From Heliocybe sulcata (Eukaryota; Basidiomycota; Agaricomycetes; Gloeophyllales; Gloeophyllaceae), in assembly GCA_004369045.1 (NCBI GenBank), contig ML213529.1:272841-336840 (forward strand): DNA of 64,000 nt, read 5' to 3'. The stretch's first letter is position 1, and each line of letters starts with the position of its first letter. The notes below the pieces were generated by a model that was not told where the DNA came from, did not search any database, and saw only the letters and a program-made list of their open reading frames with translations. The position numbers and the translations under genes were made by a program. Below are positions 36,338-47,029 of this stretch, in pieces.

Positions 36338-37589
36338 ATGATCCACTCGAATTGCAGGTTTCATAAGGTCATGAACATGCCATGGAATACGAGGCCTGCA
36401 GAGCGCAAGAGGGCTGCGAATGGTACGCAGCACATGGCCGGTAGCGACGCGTACGTGCCCGTGAAGAGGCCAAAGACAAACCCGGGATCGAAGACCAACT
36501 TCTGTACCGCCGAGGCTGACATGGACGTCGACAGCAGTGACCATGGTCCTAATTTACAGCCGATCAACTCGTCTCCCAATGCGCAGGTCGTCTCCTACGC
36601 TTCCCAGCGTCTCTCATCGTCTCCCGCGATCAAACACTCTTTTCAGTTCGTCATACACGGTGTGCACTTATTTTTCTTTGAGTAGTACTCGAACTGTTGT
36701 ACTGACAGTTCGCGGCATGTAGTTAGTGACGTCTCACTATGGTGGCTTGACCGGTGTTCGGCGATCGTGTCCGGCAGCATCTATCTCGTCACCGACTTGC
36801 CGCACCTTGTACTTCTGCTCGTCATGTCCCAGCGGGGTGTAAACCGCTTGTTTGGCAACAGAGCTCTTCTCCGCTGGCCAGGCGTCGACCTTACTCAGCC
36901 AGGCATACCTTCCTTACTCAGAGCGACGCTCGACGAGACTGAGCATACCCTGGACATCCTTCCTTCTAGTCACGGAACAGATGCTGGTCCTGCGACATGT
37001 CCCGACGAGCACCCGATCGCGCCAGGCATGTCTCTCGGCGTCGTCGCAAACATCCCTCGCACAGAGGAGCACCACAACGACGATGTGCAAGCATTTGCAA
37101 GGGAGTATCAAGTCGCTCGTGGTGATGACGATGATACCAAATGTCTTCCTGGTCATTCACCGGTTTTACGCACATCCGAGGATCATAACGATGAGGGCGC
37201 TGAGCAGATGGCGAAGGTATCTCGGCCTAGGAAGGAACACCGATGTCGGCTCCTCCACGTGCTGTCTTTTACAAAGATGGACTACATCCATAAACTGTCC
37301 AACGAGGAGTTCATGAGCGCGTTCTACGATTGTTTCCGCTGTGCGCATTTCCTGGACGGTTCAGACCTGCCCTGCCGTACTAATGGCATTTGCAGGCCAT
37401 GGCCGTGCCTGGTTAATTGGCATCCACCACCGAGACATCTGCCCGAACAATCTACTGTTCACCCGCGTGCGCGGGTATGCGATCGGCATCTTGTACGACT
37501 CGGAAATGAGCCTTGTCCGTAGACACGCCAGTTCTCCTGAATATGAACGGACTGGTACCATTGGAGGAAGCGAAGGAGCAGAGAGCTGA
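36338..37589 (+). pseudogene. FunK1 kinase fragment truncated at both ends (copy C)
   Basis: Three exons (36338-36659, 36723-37340, 37396-37589) join in one frame of 377 aa with the same intron phases as the other copies. It has VMNMPWNTRPAERKR, SYASQRLSSSPAIKHSFQF, WWLDRCSAI, FAREYQV, YIHKLSNEEFMSAF and the catalytic loop HHRDICPNNLLF. The metal-site motif is altered (GILYDSEMS in place of NDFD). The frame leaves FunK1 homology right after YERTGT, so the entire C-lobe is missing. The junction is followed by the GC-rich block that also lies beyond copy B. A stop upstream (AAGTAACTCC) separates it from the lost N-terminal region. It is probably inactive as a kinase. Confidence 0.7.
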
Positions 37590-38286
37590 CCCGCGGTACG
37601 TCCTCACTGACGGGGTATGTGTCTCGTTGCTTTTACTTCCTCTTCCTTGTCCTCGTTGTTCGGTCCTCACAACCTCTCCTGCCTTTGTGATAGATCTTCT
37701 ATCAACCCGACATGTCGAAAGACGACCCGGATGTACCGAGGAGGTGGGCGAACACGGCTGTGGAGAATCAGAAGCGGGGGTCGGGTATGAGGCGAGACAG
37801 AGCCATCGGTGTGCAATATAATGCGGAGGCGAATGATTGGGGTTTTGCGGGGGTGCATTTGGGCGGTCCTTGCGTCTATAATCATCCATAATGCACTCCT
37901 CGTCGGGAGGGTAACGGCCCATGTGAAGAATTGGCAGGTTGGCTGAGGTGCATTGAGCAATATTAGATTGCTCTCGTAGGTATCCCGGGGATGGTGGATG
38001 GATCTGCCCTGGCCGGTCACTACCGTTGGTCAAGTAAACGACAGGCCGAGAATGGCGCCACTGAAACGGTCGGTGTCCTCTCTCCGTTGATGCGTGAAGT
38101 CCACTTCCGAGACGTAACAAATGGGCGCGTGAAAACGCCATGTTCGGCGGTGGCCTACCTCCCCTGCTTGCATATAGCTATAGGTGACTGCGTCCGAAGA
38201 GAGCCAGTGCAATGAATTCTGGGCAATGTAGCAAGGAGGACACAACGGGTAACTACTGCAATCGTCTCGACAAGAAGAGGGAACTA

Positions 38287-40949
38287 TCAATTAACCTGTC
38301 CATCACCTATGCAGATGATGTTCGGCATTTGTAAATAGGGCGACAAGGTTGTGGACATACCATGGCAACTGCGCCAGATGTGCAGTACATGAGGTACTTC
38401 GTAGTCCTCCATAGTACGCTCCACCGCTTGCATATACACATCATACTCTGGGTTCATAGACTTGATTTCGGTATCGAAGAGTCCGCGCAGGCGCTCAAAG
38501 TACGCTTTCGGCGTATCAGGAGGTCCCGCCACGCCCGGATGCATGTTCTTGACTATAGAAACGCTTGCCGCCTCGGCGAGAGCTTTAGTGGCTGTAAAGT
38601 GTCCAGTGTGTGACTCGGTCGCAGGTTCGGGGCGCGTCAGACAGCCGAACTTCATTCCCGCTATGAAATCCGGATCGATCGTGTCTGTCCACTTCCGGTA
38701 CGCACCGTGCACCGTGACCTCGCCGTTCTTGTAGCGAGCACAGATCCACAGGCCCACATACGCAAACGACTCTACGTCGTGCTCTGGCGGAAAGATTAAC
38801 TCCTGACTCCGCCAGAATAAACTTCGAGATGGGACGCACCGTAGAGGTGCGCGACTGAGTCACCCGTTCCGAACGCCCATAGGAGAGCAGAGGCCATAAA
38901 CGGGATGGTACCAGTCCGCTCGTTTGCGAGAGAACGGCCTTCGGCATGAATGACCGACAAGTCGAAGTCATTCAAGACGCCAACGACGTGCCCACCCCTC
39001 CTAGTGAACATCAGATTGTCCTCACTGATGTCACGATGGTGGATATCGTTTTGCCAGAGAACACCATGGCCTACAGGAGTCATTAGCAAGCCAAGGAAGG
39101 TCTGAACCGGCCCGATACACTCACAGCGGAAACAATCGTAAAATGCGCTCATGAACTCTGCGCCAGAGAGTTTATAAATGTGTTCCAAATGTTCAAATAA
39201 GAGTACGCGGAGGCGGCGAAAACAGCGCCTTTTCCCATCCCTGGATATGCCCAGGATCTTCGTCATCCGTTCAGCATATTCGTCGTCAAAATCGGCCGAA
39301 GCGCATAAAATCGGTAAATGACCGCGAACATGTTTTGCGTCTTTGTCACCGCTGCACGCTACACCATACGCCCTTGCAAGTACCCGCACCTCACTTTCCC
39401 GTCGTTCATCCGGGTGATAGATCTTGGCGACGAACTTGGAAGAGGAGTCTGGCAGGGTCGGGTGCACATCAGAGCTTTCCACATCGATAACGTCCGTGGC
39501 ACGACCAAAGAGATGGAGTGCCCTGGCATGCTTAGCTTCCTTCAGTGTTACTGTGATTGAACGTGCGTCTGGCGTGGCAAGGTCGATCTCGAGCTCGCCG
39601 TCAGGCGTTTTGCGAAATACGCGATTAGAACCCCAAGCGTGCTCGTCGAAGCGTCGGAGGATATCTAGAACGACCACCAGGTACGGTAGATTGGTGATGA
39701 AATCGAACCCGCCGGATCTGATCGCCGAACACCGGTCAAACCACCACAGCGAGATGACGCTATCTGCTCGTGGTCAACCGTCAGAAACACAGGTGGCCAA
39801 CTGAAAAGAACCCGAAGTGCGCACTGTTTATGATGAACTGGAAAGAATGGTTGATCGCGACCGATGATGAGAGGCGCTCGGAAGCGTAGATGGCGACCTG
39901 GACGTCGGGAGACACCTTCGTCGGCTGTTGATCAGGGTCCCTCTCGTGGACGCCTATCTCGTACTGAGCAGTGCGCAATTCGCTCTTGCTCTTGCTCTTG
40001 CTCTTGCTCTTCGTCTCCGGTCCCTCTCTCGACTTTGACTTCTTGGAAGGCACATCCGCGCCGCTACCTGACTTTCGTTTCTTGCCAGGAACGTCATTGT
40101 TGCTAACTCCAGGCATCGTAGTAGTCCCAGATACATCCACGTCCCCCTCTGCTATGTTGAACTCGAGAGGGATCTGCTCCATCGGCGTGTCTGTTCGCTT
40201 GAATTCCAGACTAACTAGCGTTTTGTCGAAGGCAGGGGCTTTTTCCGATTTCTTGAGCGCCGGGCCAATCCTATGCTTCTCCCAGAGATCATCCCAATTC
40301 TCACCGGGCGCCAGCTGCAGTTCAGCAGCTTCTTTGACAGTAAGAAGAGCATCACGGAGCATTAATCCCACTACATCAGGCTTGCGTTTGGTGGTCTCCG
40401 CGAGGAGGCAGCCATCGGCGCCTACGTGTTCTGAAAGGATTTCCGTCGGGTCATTGCACTGGAAGACCAATTGGTTCTCTTGCCCAGAGGCGGGGGGAAG
40501 ACAGGCCACTGACGTCGGATCACGCCTCGTCTTCTTGATAGCCAGAATGGTGTTAGCCAATTTGCAGAAGGGAGCGTATTCTTGTTGTTCCGTCTTCGTT
40601 TGACGACTGGAAGAATTAGACCAAGGATAATGAATCAAAGAGAGATGACGTACAATTCGGCCAGTAACTCCTGGAGCCCGTGTATCTTTCCTCCGATACT
40701 GTCCTCAGGGGAGGCACTTCTGGCCTGGTTGGCGATGGGAAGCGTTTTGTGTTCATTGCACATTATAACAGCATCCAGGAGTAACTCGTCGAGGATGGAC
40801 TCGAGTTCCACCTTGTCCTTTTCTTTCGTTTCCGTGAAGAGGCTCAGGAGGAAAAGGAGGAAGGTTCGGACAGACACGTCCTCAACGTGTTTCTTCATCT
40901 GCTCTTCATAGTATGGTCTTACCTGTTTAACCCTATATTTCGGAGGCAT
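38287..40949 (-). CDS. FunK1 fungal-type protein kinase, full length (copy D)
   Basis: Six exons (40949-40654, 40606-39825, 39763-39125, 39070-38840, 38783-38361, 38306-38287) give 796 aa. N-terminal part: MPPKYRVKQVRPYYEEQM and a helical region, then a linker with Lys/Ser dipeptides (SKSKSKSK). Kinase core: SERLSSSVAINHSFQFIIN, WWFDRCSAIRSGG, VLARAYGVAC, YKLSGAEFMSAFYDC, catalytic loop HHRDISEDNLMF, metal-site GVLNDFDLSVI, and C-lobe ESFAYVGLWICARYKNGE. Catalytic HRD and DFD are both intact, unlike the other three copies. FunK1 (PF17667) kinases are expanded in multicellular basidiomycetes; substrates are unknown. An upstream frame from 41104 (MEPPTTPPGSAASLNPSN) aligns with the left arm and might be an additional first exon, but no good splice was found, so 40949 is preferred. 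Confidence 0.85.
39984..40013. repeat. Hexanucleotide repeat GCTCTT inside copy D
   Basis: About five GCTCTT units code for a Ser-Lys dipeptide run on the minus strand. Copies A, B and C lack it, so it expanded after duplication. Confidence 0.8.
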
Positions 40950-41199
40950 GAGGTTTATGACGAATCGTCCTCCAAGCGATGAAGGGTACGAACTGGCCAG
41001 TAGTGAAGGTGCGCGTATTTCGTTTGCCCGGTGGCGTTGACTGGATCGGGTTCGACGGGTTCAACGAGGCTGCAGACCCGGGGGGCGTGGTGGGCGGTTC
41101 CATCTGTACTCGAAGAGCGTGTGGGCAACGTCGAAGCGTGTGGGCAACGTCGAACGAATGGGCGCCCCCTGAGCGCGCGCGACAACGCCACATGAGATT

Positions 41200-42055
41200 C
41201 CCACGATTGGTGGTGTGAACTTTTGAAGGTCCGACACGACGGTCCTACATTAGCTAGCTATTTTCCCATTCATCCACCCCATTCATCCACCGACGAGAGT
41301 TGGAATAAGCGTCGAAAGGATCGCGAGACCAAACGACGATGAGGACGGGCACCGGGTGAAAAGCAGGGGGGCTCCGATAGAATTCTGACCACTTCAGTGG
41401 CGTGGCGCACTGCGCACTGCGCAGCCTTCGAGCGACACTCATCCCCGGACATGCTCTTAGCCGGGGTGCCAGCTGAGCGCTGAAGTGTCAAGAGGTGCGC
41501 AGGAAGCGGTGCCAGCTTGACACGCAATGGGTGTAGAGCTATAGGGATATTCAATGTCGCTTCATGAATAAGTGGCTCTCTGTCAGCAACGGAATAGGGA
41601 TGCATGTTAGTGTATGTACCAACCCTATGAATCTCAACTCGATGACGAATGCAAGAAAATCATTCAAGCTCAGAAGCGTATGCTCTTCAATGTAGCTAGC
41701 TGCCTATCAAGCTCCGTCGGCAAAGTAAAGTACCTAAACCTAGTTGTGCACTTCGTCTTCAATAGAGGGCAGACCATTGCTGATGCATGATGACCGGAGG
41801 GGAGGCGTGCAATTAATGGCAGCCGAACTGATGCGAAGACGCGGAGCTGAGGAAAATATCAGACCTTGTAATATAGGCGCGAAGTCACGTCGTAGTCCTG
41901 ATAGCGGTCACAAACGGCAGGTAATAGTGATTATAGAGGACAGAACGGACAGTACAAGAGGAGGCAGGCAAACACGACACCAAAAAGTTGATAGTAGCGG
42001 AGGGCAACGGGCCACGCCCAAACAGCTGTTGGAAAACGGGCGCCAGAAGTCGACT
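41200..42055. other. Spacer between FunK1 copy D and secreted-protein copy 2
   Basis: 41.74-42.05 kb mirrors the 3' flank of copy 1 (for example CTATTGAAGACGAAGTGCAC). 41.2-41.65 kb has no clear left-arm partner and no gene. Confidence 0.5.
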
Positions 42056-43014
42056 CTAGGAGCAGTGAACACCGAGCTCGCGGAAATCGTATTGCCCAGG
42101 GACAGCGACGAGACAGCCAGACTTGTCTTGATGGGAGTTGCAGTTCTCTTGATCATTCTTGGAGGAGCAGCAGCGCAAGCAGAAGCGGTTCGCAGTCGGC
42201 TCGATCCTTTTAGGAAAGGGAGAGATAGGAAAGCGAACGACATTAAGGATAAAATAAGAAGGTATAGGAGGGACGTACTGTTCAATGAAACTGGCACCGT
42301 ATCCACCCGTAGTACATTGCGCGCCGTTGGGGAAGCGGACATCGAATTGGCCGCCGTCGTCTGAAGAGGCGAAGGGGTATTTAGAGGAGTCCAAGCATCC
42401 GGTCACCTTCAACTGTCTCAAGCAGATGTCGTAGAGCTTGACATGAACAGACGCACCTGAACCCAAGACCCGTCTGATGCCCGCTCAACGGCAGCTGCGC
42501 GAATAAGACCGTCTGGAAGTCTCTTGTTACACCCAGGTGCCTGGCTCCTCGGCGTGCAGAATGCCGATCCGTCGTGCTCAGCGTCGGATATCATCTCTAC
42601 AAACGAAGAAAAAGCCCTCGGTAAGAATAAGTAGCGTAACAGTATTGCCGCTTCGAGCGTACCTCCAGCTTTGGGCATCAAAAGCGAGAAGTCGTTCTGG
42701 TTAGTGACGTGCACCGTAGTCAGGCCCGAGGAGTCGCCAGTAGGAGCCGGAGTCGGACGCAGATCCACAGAGGTTGTAGGAGTCCGGGCAAAGAACAGCT
42801 CGTCGACGCCAGAAGAGCCAGAGGAGTCACTGTCTTCCATGGTAGTATTGTAGACTACTTCTCGAGGGAAGATACCAGAGTAGTATGCATTCGTAGTACT
42901 GTTGTTCCGAGGGAGAATGCGTCCGTCGTCCAGATAGCTCAGATTGTCTATTGCAACGGCTTGAACCGAGAACACGAGAGACAGGCTTAGAAGAAGAGAC
43001 GCCACAGTAGACAT
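42056..43014 (-). CDS. Secreted cysteine-containing protein, copy 2
   Basis: Inverted paralogue of 15927-16885, with the same four-exon structure, signal peptide and length. Intron 1 looks identical to that of copy 1. Differences are few and clustered around residues 50-65 (PREVVYNTTMEDSDSSGSSG here). All cysteines are kept. In intron 2 the 3' end differs (GACAGTTGAAG in place of GACATGCTCGAAG) but the acceptor AAG/GTGACC is the same. The high identity, including introns and 3' flank, contrasts with the weaker similarity of the inner palindrome. Confidence 0.85.
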
Positions 43015-43626
43015 AGCACAGGAGTTTCAAAGATGTTAAAGCTAGCCTGGAGGGAATTATGAAAAGCGTAAGCAAAGCTCGGTGCGTTGGCTGGATGAAC
43101 GAGAGGTGTCACTGCCAAGGTCACACGATGCACGTGTCACGCTGGAATTCTTTCTTTTAACAACGCCTCTGAGACCGAGCTGGATTGAAAACCACGACAT
43201 GGATTAATGCTGCTACTTGCTGGTAACGAGGACGAGACGCAAGCATTGTGAAGGATTTTCCAGAGGTTCGGTGACTCCCAATTATCGAACTCTATGCATG
43301 CAGTACTCTTGAACGATATTGAGAGCCACTATCAATATTCCGTTAACAGACGGCGATGCATGATTACACAGCTTGGCCATAGCGTGCTTGTCTCGACCAA
43401 GGCTTCCACTGTTTTCGACCAGGCATGGATGCCAGAGTTTTCGCCGCGTTAATACTGGAGAACCATCTTTATCCGAGAGGTGATGTTGTTTTGTGGAGCT
43501 CTATGTTAAGAGACACTGACTATGCTAACCTTATTCATGTCAACACAGCCTCATCATAGACGCCCCGCCATCATTCGCCAACCGTGTGCACATTTGCTAG
43601 TACACTCGGACATGGCTCTCTGAAGC

Positions 43627-45008
43627 ATGCATCCCGTCAGAGACTCGTCATTCATCGACATCCAGGGCCCTCTTACCGACTCTCTGCAACCTGGTGAACA
43701 CATCATCATCGGGAACACAGAGTTTGAATACGCAGAGAGCTCAGATGACGGTTCAGTCCTCGATCGTCCAGGAGTGGGGAGGACCATGGACAGAGTCCTC
43801 GACCGTGTCTCTGCCCCACTGAGTGTCTTCCTTGCACAGCGTCTGCCGCTGAGAACGCCGTCTCGACGCGGGCACGACACCACCCACGTAGACCTCACAA
43901 GTGCGAATCTCGAATGGCTTGGGCCCGGCAGCCTAATCACCGTCCGCGGTATTGACTATGAATACGCGGACTCTGATGCTTCTGACGACGACGCTCCAGG
44001 ACCGGGGCACACGCTAGGCAAGCTCGTCAAGCGTGTCTCTGCGCCGCTGGAGATGTTCCTCGGTCTCTGTTCTGACCTGCTGGGAAACGGACCCGACGCT
44101 ATCTTCTGCGGGTTAATGGATAGCGAATTCCCTCCTCCACGAAGGAAAGGGGAAGTGCTGAGAGTTAGAAGACGCAGGAATCTGGTGTTCTGGATTAGGA
44201 GTATTGAGGGTGATGATAATCCGCTCTGGTCAGGGTACGGCGTCGTTGATGGAGTGATTGCGAGACTCTTGCCGTTTATCATGTGAGTTTCCGGGACGAG
44301 TCCCATTTCATGCACCTAATCTTACGATTCTTCCTGCAGTGACAGACGCTACCACTTCTCTGTCCGCCTCACTGCAGCACACTACCTCCTCGTGTTGCTC
44401 GCGCGCTGTATTCACACCGGTCATATTTTACCATTCATATCGAACATCCTAGACGCCCTACTCCGCTTATGCCAAGAAGGCTCTCGGCGAGGGTACAGCG
44501 CGGAGACTCTGAAGCCACTTGTCCGGACGTTGGCGAGCAGGGATGACTTCCTGCGTATCTCTTACTGCGGAAAGAAGGAAGTTCCAGATGCTGTACTGTG
44601 CGTCACTCCGCAGTCTTTACCCGATCTTCTTATTTGACGCCGATATCCTTCGGAGAGTATAGGAGAACCACCGATACGAGCATGTCACCCGTAGTGCGAA
44701 TTGCGCAGCTGAGCCGTCTATACCTGACCTGGGACCTACGGACACAATCCAGCGTTGACATCACGACACGCGTGATGCGAACAATCCATCGCGATCTTCG
44801 CTGCCCTCCTCCCAGCGCTACCCGGTTCGAAGTCGCCCTGTGTGCAGTCGCCAGGCAGATGTATAGCATCCTGCTCCCGATGATCGAGTCTGCTAAGAAA
44901 GAGGTTGCGACGGCGGACCTCGCAAAGCGAATGGTATGTCCGCTGCAAGTGATACATTGCGACGCGGCCCTTACTATCCTATGCACAGCAATACGTCGTT
45001 CCTTGTGA
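43627..45008 (+). CDS. Uncharacterised protein with internal duplication
   Basis: Three exons (43627-44282, 44340-44597, 44663-45008) join in frame to 419 aa. If intron 2 is not spliced, translation stops at 44637. Residues 1-160 hold two related units: GEHIIIGNTEFEYAES...RVSAPLSVFL and GSLITVRGIDYEYADS...RVSAPLEMFL, each an EYA[ED]S acidic patch followed by RVSAPL..FL. The rest is mostly helical, with a hydrophobic stretch (AAHYLLVLLARCIHTGHILP). No known domain recognised. It is the first gene outside the right arm and has no partner at the left edge. Confidence 0.7.
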
Positions 45009-45240
45009 TACTGGATATGGAGGCCGATATGTGGCAGGATCGCGGTATCAGGGCAGCGGTGACTGGCATTGGAAAGATTTGGGGATCGTGGATAAGACGT
45101 AAGGCGAGAGAATAAAGCATGGCTATGTACGTACTCGTTTGGATATTCCAGTGCTATCATCGTTTCTTCGTACAAGAAGGCGACATCGACTGAAGGCGCA
45201 AATAAAAGAAAGAGAAGGACTATCACAAGGATGCATGTCC

Positions 45241-46818
45241 TCAGTCACTTATCCCCAGCTTGACAATGTCTCCGAGCTGCTCCAGCACGTCTGCGTCCAT
45301 ACGCTCGTAAAATTCATGCGGTATCGAGATCTCCGCTAGAGGATGCCCGTCTGCTTTCCGCCTCCGTGCCACATGCAGTGGGAAATCGCAGCTTTCAGGC
45401 CAATACCCGTCTCCAGATGTCCATATGAGGGTACGAAGTTGCGGACAAAGAACGTGGGATGCATTGACATTCCTTATGAGGACATGAAAGAGGGAGTAGC
45501 TGTCGACCGATAGACGTTTGATAGAGGGAAAGAAAGAGAGAATACCATGGACACCATAGTCTATCGGGTTCCCAAAGTAGTTCGGGTCATGCAGCTGCGC
45601 AGGATCGATCGGCCGGGCTGGAGAGAAACATGGCTCCGGGAAGGTTTCGATCGGAGACACAGTGAGGTATAATGTATGTAGGTTGGGCATTGACAGATAA
45701 TCGAATTCATATCGTCTTCGCATTATGTATGTCCAGGGATACGTAGCATCATCAGAAACCAGTGCTGAAAGGGACAGCGACACTACGGCCGGTAGTTCCA
45801 GCACAGGAAGAACATGCGCCGTTGAAGGGGCATGCACAGGCACACCTATCAGAGACAGGTGTGTTAGGCACGGACAGGAAGCCAGGATACGGTGAAAATC
45901 CGTTTCTAATAGCATTGTTCCCGTCTCGTGCAGCACAAGAAAAGTAACGCTCAGGAAGTTAGGGAGACCGATGTCGACAGTTCCAAATAGAGCGACAGTG
46001 GAGAGTGATGGGGTTCCTCCCCTGAAAATTGACTCATCGCCACGTCGACCCGCTCGTATGATGCGGAGGCTCTGGAGCGCTGGCGCGGTAGCCTTTCTGA
46101 GAGGGCGGAGGACAATATGATAATACTTCTTGTCGTACGAGGAGGGTTGTCCATTTTCGGTGTAACAGTTAATGGCAACATCCAGAGATCGCCATCGATA
46201 TAGCTGGCCGCGCAGGAGAGCCATGACCCGCTCTAGATACTGACTGAAGTCGCGGAAGTGATCTTCCTGCGTCCACTTGGGCAGCTCAAAGTCGAGGTCG
46301 ATGGTGATTGACAGAAGTGCATCCCTCGACCGCTCTAGCTGGGTCGTGATTAACCGCTCTCTCCATGCTTCGTACGAGATGTGTATGTTCGACCAGAGAG
46401 TCGGGGTACCAAGTGCAATGGCCCGCCATCGTCTCGACACCCACGCTACACTGAGACAGAAAGGTATGGATCGTGAGCGATCGCGGTGGAGGAAGTTGTA
46501 GGACCAGATATGCAGGATCAGTTCGTCCGGCAGCACATCGATGAGCGTCTGCGAGTTATCATTCGTATCGACATTCTAACACAATCGATGTTTCAGAGAG
46601 ATATATAAGAGCCAATAAAAGCAAAGGAAAAGACACGTACTTCCACATCGTCTACGCTACCCAAATCCTGTGTAAGCTCAAGCTTCGGACTCTCCGGGCT
46701 TGGAGGAAAACCATAGTCAGCCAAAGCGACGTCTGATCCAGCCTACGTGGGCGGCATGAGCTGTCACTGTATCCAAAGGCAGGACGGTCGACTGCTGAAT
46801 ACAACGAACCTCGGACAT
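45241..46818 (-). CDS. F-box / LRR-like protein
   Basis: Three exons (46818-46810, 46742-46641, 46575-45241) give 481 aa. The first exon has only three codons. An acidic N-tail (MSEAGSDVALADYGFPPS...) leads into an F-box: TLIDVLPDELILHIWSY...VSRRWRAIALGTPTLWSNI. The remainder shows irregular leucine-rich strands (LRIIRAGRRG, LSTVALFGTV, LTHLSLIGVPV, LHTLYLTVSP, LRTLIWTSGD). Such proteins act as substrate adaptors of SCF ubiquitin ligases. This type is greatly expanded in agaricomycetes, and individual targets are unknown. The annotation from the large exon alone would begin at a GTG; the two upstream exons restore an ATG and a normal F-box start. Confidence 0.85.
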
Positions 46819-47029
46819 GCTCTACAGCATAGGGTAAGGAGAGACGCGGAGGGATCGATCGCATGCTGTGTTGCTCTGCTATTTGTCCGTGTTGTCGATG
46901 TCGCTGTGGCACTAACAATCGTACAACATTAAGGACCGGAGACATATGTCAATTACATGTCAAATAAATAAGTAGCTGCTATACTCGTGAGTTGTAGTCG
47001 TAGAACCCATTAGATCGCTCATTAATAGC

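Larger units (their letters stand above)
30405..43430 (-). repeat. Right arm of about 28-kb diverged palindrome
   Basis: Inverted partner of 15510-27500. It is about 1 kb longer, mainly because FunK1 copy D keeps the N-terminal part that copy A has lost. The outer boundary is at about 43.43 kb (CCAGGCATGG, inverse of the left ATGCCTG), just before the gene at 43627. Confidence 0.9.

Noticed and set aside
15510-43430. The palindrome as two haplotypes joined by an assembler.
   Set aside because: The arms differ by large indels and, by eye, about 20% in places, and the tail-to-tail kinase arrangement is internal to each arm. It cannot be fully excluded without reads.
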